Part shown: one piece after another, positions 1 to 7,140 of the stretch
Layout: each line of letters begins with the position of its first letter
Numbering within the stretch: the stretch's first letter is position 1
Assembly (NCBI GenBank): GCA_030529625.1
Contig: JAUMWN010000017.1
Location: 1-35,741 of the forward strand
Source of the DNA: Coriobacteriales bacterium
GTDB lineage: Bacteria > Actinomycetota > Coriobacteriia > Coriobacteriales > Atopobiaceae
Length of the DNA: 35,741 nucleotides
Direction: 5' to 3'
Position numbers and translations under genes: made by a program
Notes under the pieces: generated by a model
The model's input: the letters and a program-made list of their open reading frames with translations, nothing else
Told to the model about the DNA's origin: nothing
Database searches by the model: none

Positions 1-578
1 CGTGCGACATCCTGTTTTGCAAGGGCAACATCGTGCCCGTGGGTCGCGACCAGCTTCCCCACATCGAGCAGACGCGCCTCATCGCGCGCAGGTTCAACGA
101 CCGCTACGGCAAGGTGTTCCCCAGCGTGGATGGCCTGCTCACCAGCACACCCATGCTGCCCGGTCTGGATGGCCGCAAGATGAGCAAGTCCTACGGCAAC
201 GCCATCGCCATCTCCATGAGCGAGCAGGAGACCGCCAAGCTCATTCGCAAGTCGCGTACCGACTCCGAGCGAAACATTACGTTTGATCCCCAAAACCGCC
301 CGGGTGTCTCGGCACTGCTCACGACGGCCGGCATCTGTACGGGGCGTGATCCCCAGGATATTGCGGAGGAGATTGGCATGGGCGGTGCCGGTCAGCTCAA
401 GCGCTACGTCACCGAATCGGTCAACGCCTACTTCGCGCCCATCCGCGAGCGCAGGCGCGAGCTCGAGAAGGACATGGACTACATCCGCGACGTGCTTGCC
501 GACGGCAACCGCCGCGCCAACCAGATTGCCAACGCCACGCTCGACGAGGTCCGCGCCGCCATGGGCATGTGCTACTAG
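1..578 (+). CDS. trpS: Tryptophan--tRNA ligase, 3' part
   Basis: Cytoplasmic class I aminoacyl-tRNA synthetase that charges tRNA-Trp. Only the C-terminal ~191 residues are present, read in the frame beginning at base 3; the start lies before the window. Visible signatures are the VPVGRDQLPHIEQTR helix, which follows the nucleotide/Trp pocket in TrpRS, the LTSTPMLPGLDG stretch, and the KMSKS loop at 177-191, which binds ATP during adenylation. The C-terminal helical anticodon-binding part follows and ends with TAG at 576-578. The family is normally about 330-350 residues, so roughly half is outside. The gene converges on the minus-strand EIIB-dehydroquinase gene, with a strong inverted repeat between them that could end both transcripts. 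The family assignment is secure. Confidence 0.96.
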   Translation, partial: CDILFCKGNIVPVGRDQLPHIEQTRLIARRFNDRYGKVFPSVDGLLTSTPMLPGLDGRKMSKSYGNAIAISMSEQETAKLIRKSRTDSERNITFDPQNRPGVSALLTTAGICTGRDPQDIAEEIGMGGAGQLKRYVTESVNAYFAPIRERRRELEKDMDYIRDVLADGNRRANQIANATLDEVRAAMGMCY

Positions 579-616
579 GTGCCGATTGCCCTCACAGTAT
601 CTCTTGCGACCGCCCG

Positions 617-693
617 ACCTGTGCTCGGGGGACACTCCCCTGTGCACAGGGGACAGTCCCCTAAACACAGGGGACTGTCCCCCGAGCACAGGT
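617..693. repeat. Nested GGGGAC inverted repeat between convergent genes
   Basis: Arms 617-644 and 666-693 are complementary at 27 of 28 positions. The 21-nt loop itself contains a small GGGGAC/GTCCCC hairpin. A T-rich tract (CTTTT, 694-698) follows on the plus strand. It lies between convergent trpS and the EIIB-dehydroquinase gene, so it could act as a bidirectional terminator. The arm sequence (TGCTCGGGGGAC) closely resembles those at 22304 and 33659, which suggests a dispersed repeat family rather than a one-off terminator. Confidence 0.8.
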
Positions 694-734
694 CTTTTCA
701 TTTGGCTATCAGCTTAGGGGGAAGGTGCGGGCTG

Positions 735-1619
735 TCACGCGACGACTTGATCGGCGAGTTGTGCGATGGCCTCGCGGTAGCCCTCAACGCCCTTGCCGGC
801 GACGTGCGTTACGGCTGGGGTCCCCTCAAGTTGGGGGAAGGACAGGGGGGTGGGCTCAAACAGGTTGACCACCACCGTGGGAAGATCTACGGCATAGATG
901 GCGGCGTATAGGGCGGGGGATGGCATAGTGAGCGGACCGGGATTGACGATGAGTGCGTGATACACGCCATAGGCGTCCTGGATGCTATCTATGAGGTCGC
1001 CCTCGTGGTTGGACTGGAAGCAGTCGCAGCGGCTAAACCCAACGCGTTGCGCCTCGGCCTTGCACAGCTCGAGCAGCGAGGGATAGTCCGTGATGGGGAA
1101 GCCCTTAAAGGGACTCATGCCCAGCATGTTTATGTTGGGTCCGTTCACCACCAGGATGCGTGCGTCTCCCACCTTCTCGGATGCGTATCCGGACGCATCC
1201 GGCTCCGTCTCGCCAAACAAGTCGTCCAGCATGCTCAGCTCGTCCTCGTCCATGAGGGGAACGTCGACGCTGGTCCCTTCGGGCTCGCGCTGCTTGGGTG
1301 GGTTTATCTGGATGCGCATGCTCGATTCCTGGCGCGACATGGGAAAGAGCGCGTCGGTGCCCGCCTGCACGCCGGTGAGGCTCACAAAGGCGTGATAGAC
1401 GCCATCTATCACGCGCGGCCCAAACACGACCTCTATGCCGTTCTGCCCGCGAGTGGCGGTGCCCAGCACGCTGTTGATCTCGTTGAGGCCCTGGTAGTCC
1501 ACAATGGCAGGATCCACGAGCGTCACGCGCAGTCGCGTCATGCACACGGTGTTGTATTGCACGTTCTCGCGGCCTCCCAGGGAAGATAGCACGGCTTGGG
1601 CGATGTCGTCCTTGTCCAA
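735..1619 (-). CDS. PTS EIIB domain fused to a degenerate type II 3-dehydroquinase
   Basis: 294 residues. Residues ~1-75 match a glucose/sucrose-type PTS EIIB domain, with the phosphoryl-accepting cysteine at Cys26 in the motif C-M-T-R-L-R. An acidic linker of ~70 residues follows. Residues ~152-290 match type II dehydroquinase (AroQ), with the NGPN strand, the FQSNHEG motif and a VNPG loop. The catalytic set is largely gone. In M. tuberculosis numbering (from memory) Arg19 is Ser169, Tyr24 is Phe174, His81 is Met232, Asp88 is Ala239, Glu99 is Val250 and His101 is Asn252. Dehydroquinase activity is therefore unlikely. I infer a PTS-phosphorylated regulator or binding protein. I chose the TTG at 1619 because GGGAGG lies 6 nt upstream and a TATACT -10 lies at 1675-1670. 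An in-frame ATG at 1703 would lie upstream of that promoter. Confidence 0.85.
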   Translation of the reverse strand: MDKDDIAQAVLSSLGGRENVQYNTVCMTRLRVTLVDPAIVDYQGLNEINSVLGTATRGQNGIEVVFGPRVIDGVYHAFVSLTGVQAGTDALFPMSRQESSMRIQINPPKQREPEGTSVDVPLMDEDELSMLDDLFGETEPDASGYASEKVGDARILVVNGPNINMLGMSPFKGFPITDYPSLLELCKAEAQRVGFSRCDCFQSNHEGDLIDSIQDAYGVYHALIVNPGPLTMPSPALYAAIYAVDLPTVVVNLFEPTPLSFPQLEGTPAVTHVAGKGVEGYREAIAQLADQVVA

Positions 1620-1669
1620 TACGGTCCTCCCTTCCACCACGAAGTCACAAGATGAGCGTACTTTCCAGC

Positions 1670-1675
1670 AGTATA
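1670..1675 (-). promoter_or_regulatory. Putative -10 (TATACT) for the EIIB-dehydroquinase gene
   Basis: TATACT on the minus strand places the transcript start near 1663, about 44 nt before the TTG at 1619. No good -35 is seen at 16-18 nt, so the call rests on the -10 and on its agreement with the chosen start. Confidence 0.4.
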
Positions 1676-1722
1676 GGGTGTGTGCAGGGGTTTTGCCCCG
1701 CAACAGGCGTTTTGGGCGGTGA

Positions 1723-1741
1723 GTGACAGGGACGGTTCCGT
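1723..1741 (+). repeat. Half of a GTGACAGGGACGGTTC-type repeat
   Basis: This 19-nt stretch begins GTGACAGGGACGGTTC. It resembles one arm of the GTGACGGGGACG element at 13635-13663 and has no matching right arm nearby. I read it as a decayed or truncated copy of that repeat family. It is the only recognisable item in the first 150 nt of the 1620-2128 gap. Confidence 0.45.
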
Positions 1742-1887
1742 GAGCGAGTGCTAACCAATATCATTTTCGCACGAAAAATTAAAAATGCGTATTGTGTTTT
1801 GCGGTACATGAGCGTAAGGGTTGAGGCGAGGCAGAAACGTGTGCCTCATTGGGGCGCCCTTCTCGCGATGATTATGTGCTGGCGACG

Positions 1888-2046
1888 AACATTAGTGGGA
1901 AGAATCGGAAGGCAGTGTTGCGGCCAACTGGGAAAACGCGATGTGGCGCCTCGCGATTTCCCACTAGCTAGTGGGAAATCGCGGTAGCCCGCATTGGCAT
2001 ATCCGCAGGATACGCGATTTTTTGCCTACGATTGCTCCCACTATTC
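1888..2046. promoter_or_regulatory. 32-bp perfect palindrome with related half-sites
   Basis: Bases 1952-1983 form a perfect 32-bp palindrome, with arms CGCGATTTCCCACTAG meeting at the centre. Related half-sites of the form tAGTGGGAa..ATCG occur around 1893-1907 (plus), as a weaker match around 1928-1941 (CTGGGAAAACGCGAT), and around 2031-2045 on the minus strand. The gap is AT-richer than its surroundings at 1745-1830. No gene is visible here. Possible roles are a multi-site operator for the TfoX gene, or a decayed mobile repeat. Confidence 0.5.
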
Positions 2047-2071
2047 AAGCATCGCATGGTGGTCCGTCTTC

Positions 2072-2099
2072 TTGCGATGGGGGTGGCATCGGCTAGAAT
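2072..2099 (+). promoter_or_regulatory. Putative sigma-70 promoter for the TfoX-N gene
   Basis: TTGCGA (2072-2077), a 16-nt spacer and TAGAAT (2094-2099) put the start of transcription near 2106, about 23 nt before the ATG and just upstream of the GAGAGGGG ribosome-binding site. Confidence 0.5.
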
Positions 2100-2128
2100 G
2101 TGGCCAACAGAATCGAGAGGGGCATCCG

Positions 2129-2437
2129 ATGGCTTCGAGTGAGGCTTATCTGGCATATGTGCTTGACCTGCTGGCAGGTGTGCCGGCCGTCACCACGCGA
2201 AAGATGATGGGGGAGTACTTGCTCTATGCCCAGGGCAAACTCTTCGGCGGCGTTTACGATGACAGGTTCTTGGTGAAGCCGACCGAGGCCAGCCGAAAGG
2301 CGCTCGCTATCGAGGAGCAACCATACGAGGGAGCGTCGCCCATGCTGTTGGTGGATCTGGAGGACGGCGAGGCGGTATCGGCCCTCGTGGTAGCTATGCT
2401 GGCTGAGCTGCCGAAGCCGAGGCGCCGCCGCGCGTAG
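2129..2437 (+). CDS. TfoX N-terminal domain protein
   Basis: 102 residues, matching the TfoX/Sxy N-terminal domain alone (VTTRKMMGEYLLYAQGKLFG followed by VYDDRFLVKP). In Gammaproteobacteria the full-length protein regulates competence genes. Stand-alone N-domain proteins are common in other phyla and their role is not established, so I do not infer competence. The ATG at 2129 is preceded by GAGAGGGG at 2114-2122 with good spacing. The reading frame is open further upstream to 1994, but that extension crosses the promoter and looks non-coding. The C-terminus ends in a basic run (PRRRRA). The gene converges on the S15 hydrolase gene with only 16 nt between stops and no visible terminator. Confidence 0.8.
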   Translation: MASSEAYLAYVLDLLAGVPAVTTRKMMGEYLLYAQGKLFGGVYDDRFLVKPTEASRKALAIEEQPYEGASPMLLVDLEDGEAVSALVVAMLAELPKPRRRRA

Positions 2438-2453
2438 CACTGTGAACCTTCAC

Positions 2454-4598
2454 CTACCGCACGGGCAGCCGAACCTTGAGCGAGTCGTTGTCCACAGTGT
2501 AGCCGTAGGTGTAGAACGAGTACCGGGCGTCTCGCGTCACGTCCACCTTGTAGTCCTCGTCCAAAAACGCGCGGTACGGGTCCCACGTGGTGAGTACGAG
2601 CCTGAGCTGGTGGCCGGGTGCCAGGGTGTATGCGGTAGGAATCATGTAGAAGGTGTAGTCGTAGTACGTGTTTGGCTGCACGTTGTCCTCTTGCAGCACG
2701 TACTCCTTTGCGTCCGCGCCGCAGCCCGGGTTCTGCAGGTCCGTCCAACCGTACGAGACGACCTTCGCCTTCGTGGGCAGCTGGCCAAACGCCAGCGCCG
2801 AGCCCTCCGGAGCTCCGCCTCCCACCGGGAAGTTGCTCAGGGGCGTTGTGGTTATGCCCTCGCACAGGGGTTTTGGCGAGACGTACGCGTTGAAGTCGGC
2901 GCCGCTCTCCATCTCGTCGACGAGCACCGCCGTCACCATGAGTCCATCCCGGTCGCCGTCCGCCGTTGCGAGGCGCGCGTGGATCTCGGGCACGCCAAAC
3001 AGCGTGCTCCCGACGGGCACGTCGAGCACGTATTGAGCCGCCATGTCTCCATCCAGCGACGTGTAGTACTGCTGGTCGTCGTTTGCCCTGCTTGTGTCGA
3101 CCTCCCGGCGCAAGATCTCCGTCGCATACTCGGCAATCTTTTCCGAGCTGACGGCAGGCGCCTTCTCGTTGGCCGTGTTGTGCGCGGGGACGTCTTGGTA
3201 CGAGAAGTCCCGCCACGCGTCATAGGTCTTCCACGTACCGTCCACGTTGCTCTGTGCGGTGACTGCGGCCATGTTCTCTATGCCGTTATCCACGCCGTAC
3301 AAATAGTGGCAGAGCCACTTGTTGAGCAGGTCCTCCCACCTGGTGCCGTTTACGTCCACGCCGTTGAGCAGCGCGTGATCGCCCTGGTGGAGAATGAGCT
3401 TGTGGGTTTGTCCGGCCTTGGAAAACGCCTGCTCCATGAGGTCCGCCTGCCTGGCGTCGACGTTAAAGTCGTTGAGGCCCTGCACGATGAGTGCAGAGCA
3501 TGCGATGTGCTGGTGGTCGTCGGCGTAGTTCATCATGTCCCAGATCTTGGCATAGTCTCCATTGGCCTCGACCTGGTCCTTGGCAACCTGCCATAGGTAC
3601 GAGCCGTATCCGGGCTTGAGCTTCGTCTGGCTGTCGTCGGTAAAGACGCCCGCACAGTTTTCGGCGGCGAGGAAGTCGGTGTAGTTGGCTTGCTCCAGGA
3701 TGGGAATGCCCTGGCGGTTGGTGTAGTCGTACCAGTTTGCGATGCCAGAAATGGGAACGATGGTCTTGAGCCCTTCTACGCCCGTGGTGGCCACCTCAAA
3801 GGGGATCGTGCCGCCGTACGACATGCCGACCATCGCGACGTTGCCGTTGGACCAGTCCGCCTCGATCTGGATGTCGCCGGTCCGGTCGGCGTAGGCGGTG
3901 CGGTTGTGTGCGAGCCACTCTACCACGCACTTGTGGCTGTCGCACTCGAGGTCCATGCCGCACAGCTCGAAGCCCTCCGACCCGTAGGTGCCGATGCCGC
4001 AGGCCTCCACGACGGCGAACCCGCGCACCAAATAGTAATCGAAGATGCTGGCAGCTTCGAATGCCTGATGATCCGTGTTGGGAATGGTGTAGTTCCATTC
4101 TTGGGCGTCGGCGCGTTCGGCCTGCTCCACCGTGGTTGCGGACGCGGTGGGCGTGCGCTTGTGGCCGTCCTTGTAGAGGGTCTGGTAGTCGAATGACTTC
4201 TCCTCGCGGAGGGCGATCGGGTCGATGTTTTCGTTGAGGCCGGCTTCGTAGGGATACGGATGGTATATGACCCCAGCCTGGTACTTGCCCTCCGCGGCGG
4301 CGCGTGGAACCTGCGCAAAGACCTTTACCAGGTCGGCCTTGCCGTCGTTGTCGGTGTCGTGGTCGGTCTCCACGTATACGCAGAACCGCAGGATGTCGCT
4401 GCCCTCGTTGGTGTAGGGGTCGGCACGGTAGCTGCTCCAGGTAAGCATGGGCTGGGCCATGCCGTCCTGGAACGCGGGGGTGCCCGTCGAATCGGCGGCC
4501 TTGGATGCGGGAGCCTCGCCTGCGCACCCCACGAGCGACACGAGCAGCAAGAGGGCCAGCAGGGAGGTGAGGAAGTTTCGGTTTCTATTACATTGCAT
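2454..4598 (-). CDS. Lipoprotein S15/CocE-type (Xaa-Pro dipeptidyl-peptidase-like) hydrolase
   Basis: 714 residues. A signal peptide with a leucine-rich core ends in the lipobox LVGC (Cys25), so the protein should be lipidated and held at the outer face of the membrane. The alpha/beta-hydrolase core shows a nucleophile elbow GMSYGG (Ser260), a likely acid Asp377 in GLNDFNVD and His408 in HQGDHAL. A C-terminal jelly-roll region of the X-Pro dipeptidyl-peptidase type follows, including HQLRLVLTTWDPYR. Such enzymes release X-Pro dipeptides or hydrolyse esters such as cocaine; the substrate here cannot be read from sequence. I prefer the ATG at 4598. ATG 4610 is also in frame but has AAGGAA almost touching it, and the first in-frame ATG (4676) falls inside the probable -10. 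An external role in proline-rich peptide use is inference. Confidence 0.88.
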   Translation of the reverse strand: MQCNRNRNFLTSLLALLLLVSLVGCAGEAPASKAADSTGTPAFQDGMAQPMLTWSSYRADPYTNEGSDILRFCVYVETDHDTDNDGKADLVKVFAQVPRAAAEGKYQAGVIYHPYPYEAGLNENIDPIALREEKSFDYQTLYKDGHKRTPTASATTVEQAERADAQEWNYTIPNTDHQAFEAASIFDYYLVRGFAVVEACGIGTYGSEGFELCGMDLECDSHKCVVEWLAHNRTAYADRTGDIQIEADWSNGNVAMVGMSYGGTIPFEVATTGVEGLKTIVPISGIANWYDYTNRQGIPILEQANYTDFLAAENCAGVFTDDSQTKLKPGYGSYLWQVAKDQVEANGDYAKIWDMMNYADDHQHIACSALIVQGLNDFNVDARQADLMEQAFSKAGQTHKLILHQGDHALLNGVDVNGTRWEDLLNKWLCHYLYGVDNGIENMAAVTAQSNVDGTWKTYDAWRDFSYQDVPAHNTANEKAPAVSSEKIAEYATEILRREVDTSRANDDQQYYTSLDGDMAAQYVLDVPVGSTLFGVPEIHARLATADGDRDGLMVTAVLVDEMESGADFNAYVSPKPLCEGITTTPLSNFPVGGGAPEGSALAFGQLPTKAKVVSYGWTDLQNPGCGADAKEYVLQEDNVQPNTYYDYTFYMIPTAYTLAPGHQLRLVLTTWDPYRAFLDEDYKVDVTRDARYSFYTYGYTVDNDSLKVRLPVR

Positions 4599-4674
4599 AG
4601 TAATGACCATTTCCTTTGGGATGGTGTGCCTGCAGCCCTGCGATGACGATGGTCGCGTGGGTGTCTTTGGATTC

Positions 4675-4704
4675 ATTCTAGCACGCCGGGCTATCGCCCG
4701 TGAA
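4675..4704 (-). promoter_or_regulatory. Putative promoter for the S15 lipoprotein gene
   Basis: On the minus strand TTCACG (4704-4699), an 18-nt spacer and TAGAAT (4680-4675) place the transcript start near 4668. A short CGGGC/GCCCG hairpin (4687-4700) lies inside the promoter and could be an operator, or the end of the upstream aro transcript. Confidence 0.45.
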
Positions 4705-4718
4705 CAGTACCGGCGGCG

Positions 4719-5996
4719 CTACAGCCCCAGCATGCCGCAGATTGCCTCGGCGTCTCCCTGGGCGGAGCCGGTGCAGGGCAGCACGTGGTCTGCCCACGAG
4801 CGGTACCGGTGCATGCGCTCGCGCGCCAGGCGCTCGACGCCCTTGGACTGCGAGAGTGGCCGGCCGTCGCTGGAGAGTTCGGCAAGCGGTCGGTCGAGCA
4901 TGATGATCGTTCCGTTTTGGTGCAGGAGTTCGTAGTTCTCCTCCCGGGTCACGATGCCACCCCCACAAGCGATGACCAACCCGGACTGCGCGGCGTAGGT
5001 GGCTGCCGTCTGGGTCTCCAGGCGACGGAACGCATCCTCGCCGTTGGCACGAATGTACGCTCCCGGCTCGGTGCCATGGTCCACGGAAAAGCTGTCGTCC
5101 AGGTCCACGAAGGGTCGGTGCGCGAGGTGTGCCAGCCTGCGACCAGCACTGCTCTTGCCGCACCCAGGCATGCCAATGAGAATAACGTTGCGCGTTTGCG
5201 CGCGTATGTCGTCCTCAATGCGCTCCACGACGTCGTTGGGGTGGGTCGTGTCCAAGAAGAGCTCGCTTGCGAACTTGGCCTGCGACACGAGCATGGCAAG
5301 CCCGGACTCGCAGGCGATCCCCAGCTGCTCCGCCAGCAGACACAGGCCCGTTCGCTCGGGGTTGTACACCACGTCGAGCACCCCGCGCAACTGGCCGAGC
5401 GCCTCCAGCTGCTGGCGGGAGAGCACGCTCTTGGGGCAGTTAGGAAACATGCCCACGGGGGTGGTGTTAACCACGAGCGTGGCGTCCGCGTGCCGCTGGG
5501 TGAGGTCCTCATACGTCTGGGGACCTGAGCGCGAGACCACCACCACGCGCATGCCGGCATCGGCAAGCGCGGCCTGCACGGCCTGGCTGGCACCGCCCGA
5601 CCCCAGCACCAAGGCCTTCTCGCCGGGCAGGAGCTCTGCTGCCGGCTGGCCCAGCGACCGCCGGCAGAATCGCTCGAGCATCCACGAGAACCCCAGCACG
5701 TCGGTGTTGTCGGCCAGGATCCGCCCGTCGTTCATGCGCACCAGTGTGTTGGAAACGCCGAGCCGCTGCACCCGCTCGGTGCGCTCGTCGGCAAGCTGGG
5801 CCGCCTGGCGCTTGTAGGGGATTGTCACGTTTATGCCGCGCCACGATCCGGTGCGCACGAACTCCTCGACTTGGTTGGGCTCACGCTCGAACAGCGCGTA
5901 GGGCTGGCTGCCAAGCGCGTTGTGGATGCGCACGGACCAGCTGTGCCCTAGCGTGCGTCCCAGCAGGCCAAACGGTGCCTCCTCATGCGTGTCCAC
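4719..5996 (-). CDS. aroE-aroK: Shikimate dehydrogenase-shikimate kinase fusion
   Basis: 425 residues, two pathway steps in one polypeptide. The N-terminal ~255 residues are AroE, which reduces 3-dehydroshikimate to shikimate with NADPH: substrate motif HSWSVRIHN, the NVTIPYK lysine, NTDVLG aspartate and the GSGGAS dinucleotide loop. From about residue 268 comes AroK, which phosphorylates shikimate with ATP: Walker A GMPGCGKSS (Lys281), the DLDDSF acidic motif, FRRLE arginine, CGGGIV and the lid GRPLS. All key residues of both halves look intact. The start is a GTG at 5996, one base after the pheA stop, with GGAGG about 9 nt upstream. It is the last gene of the seven-gene aro operon. Two adjacent steps would be handled by one chain, and a second stand-alone AroK exists at 30840. 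Confidence 0.93.
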   Translation of the reverse strand: MDTHEEAPFGLLGRTLGHSWSVRIHNALGSQPYALFEREPNQVEEFVRTGSWRGINVTIPYKRQAAQLADERTERVQRLGVSNTLVRMNDGRILADNTDVLGFSWMLERFCRRSLGQPAAELLPGEKALVLGSGGASQAVQAALADAGMRVVVVSRSGPQTYEDLTQRHADATLVVNTTPVGMFPNCPKSVLSRQQLEALGQLRGVLDVVYNPERTGLCLLAEQLGIACESGLAMLVSQAKFASELFLDTTHPNDVVERIEDDIRAQTRNVILIGMPGCGKSSAGRRLAHLAHRPFVDLDDSFSVDHGTEPGAYIRANGEDAFRRLETQTAATYAAQSGLVIACGGGIVTREENYELLHQNGTIIMLDRPLAELSSDGRPLSQSKGVERLARERMHRYRSWADHVLPCTGSAQGDAEAICGMLGL

Positions 5997-5997
5997 C

Positions 5998-7140
5998 TCA
6001 CACCACCTCCGTGTAGGATCCAAGATAGCGCCACTGCTCGCACACGTCATCGAGCGAGTCCATCAGCACGCCAAACTCCGGTGCTGCCGCGGGGCACTCG
6101 ATGTCGAAGTAGAACATGAACTCAAAGTCGCGGTTCGCGATGGGTCGGCTCTCCAGCTTGACGAGGTTGATGTCGAGCGCATAGAAGCGCGCGAGCACGT
6201 TGTACAGGGCTCCGGGCTCGTGGTTTACCACCACCATCAAAGAAGAGCGCTCCGCACCGGGGTAGATGGTGAGGTCACGTGCGATGCACGCGAACCTCGT
6301 GTAGTTGTTCTGGTTGTCCTGCACGCTTTGTTCGGCGATGTGGAGTCCGTACAGTTCGGCGCACGAGCGCGAGGCCAGTGCCGCCACGTCGTCGCGATCG
6401 GACTCCGAGACCATCTGGGCCGCCCGCGCGGTGTTCTCGCACACGTGCACGCGGCAGTTGGGAATCGTGGCAAGGTAGTCGGCACACTGATTGATGGCCT
6501 GCTGGTGGCTGTACACGATGCGCACGTCCTCCTTTGTGGTACCCGGTCGCACCAGCAGGTTGTGGTCGATCTTGAGCCGGCAGCTGCGCACGATGTAGAA
6601 CTCATGGCGCATCATGAGGTCGTACACGTGGTTTACCGACCCGGCCGTGGAGTTCTCAATGGGCAGCACGCCAAAATCGGCCTCGCCGCACTCCACCGAC
6701 TCGAGCACGCCCTCAAAGGTGGGGTGAAAGTCGATGGAGGGATGGCGAAACATGCGGTCGCAGGCAATCTGCTGATAGGCGCCCTCAACGCCCTGGCAGG
6801 CGACGCGTGGGCGCAGCGGAAAGAACGCGGGGCTGCTTTCGAGCGCCTGCCCAATGCGCTGGGCGGTGTCGCTGCGCCTTCCCAGTGCTTTGTGCTGCGC
6901 CTCCCGAGACGCCTCCATCAGCACCGATTGGATGACGGCGGCATAGCTCGCGTACTCGGGCGGCACGCGGTTGCTTGCGGCGGCGATGTTCTCGCGCTCG
7001 CGCGTGCGGTCGTATATGGGCTTTCCCGTAGCGCGCTTGTACTCGGCGACGTCTTTCGACACCTCCAGCCGCTCCACGAAGAGCCGGGAGAACTCTGAGT
7101 CGATGCGGTCTATGCGCTTGCGGATTTGGGTGAGGTCCAT
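5998..7140 (-). CDS. pheA: Bifunctional chorismate mutase / prephenate dehydratase
   Basis: 380 residues in three parts. Residues ~1-88 form an AroQ-class chorismate mutase helix bundle (LTQIRKRIDRID, then a conserved K and R-x-R-E pattern), turning chorismate into prephenate. Residues ~110-290 form the prephenate dehydratase domain, with the GVLPIENSTAGSV loop and the NYTRF catalytic Thr-Arg-Phe motif, giving phenylpyruvate. Residues ~298-380 form a C-terminal ACT domain with the ESRPI motif that binds phenylalanine for feedback inhibition. The start ATG at 7140 overlaps the aroC stop as TGATG and has GGAGG 5 nt upstream; the longer open frame upstream is aroC antisense-free overlap and not needed. 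Translation is probably coupled to aroC and aroE-aroK. Confidence 0.95.
   Translation of the reverse strand: MDLTQIRKRIDRIDSEFSRLFVERLEVSKDVAEYKRATGKPIYDRTRERENIAAASNRVPPEYASYAAVIQSVLMEASREAQHKALGRRSDTAQRIGQALESSPAFFPLRPRVACQGVEGAYQQIACDRMFRHPSIDFHPTFEGVLESVECGEADFGVLPIENSTAGSVNHVYDLMMRHEFYIVRSCRLKIDHNLLVRPGTTKEDVRIVYSHQQAINQCADYLATIPNCRVHVCENTARAAQMVSESDRDDVAALASRSCAELYGLHIAEQSVQDNQNNYTRFACIARDLTIYPGAERSSLMVVVNHEPGALYNVLARFYALDINLVKLESRPIANRDFEFMFYFDIECPAAAPEFGVLMDSLDDVCEQWRYLGSYTEVV

Noticed and set aside
1620..1703. Upstream ATG at 1703 giving a longer EIIB-dehydroquinase protein
   Set aside because: It lies before the likely -10 at 1675-1670 and has no ribosome-binding site, and the EIIB domain starts just after the TTG at 1619, which has GGGAGG at proper spacing.
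2129..2437. TfoX gene as evidence of natural competence
   Set aside because: Only the N-terminal domain is present, without the C-terminal domain or any com genes in the window; such single-domain proteins have no established competence role.
2442..3596. 384-codon plus-strand open frame opposite the S15 hydrolase
   Set aside because: The minus-strand protein has a lipobox and a full catalytic triad; the plus-strand translation shows no domain pattern.
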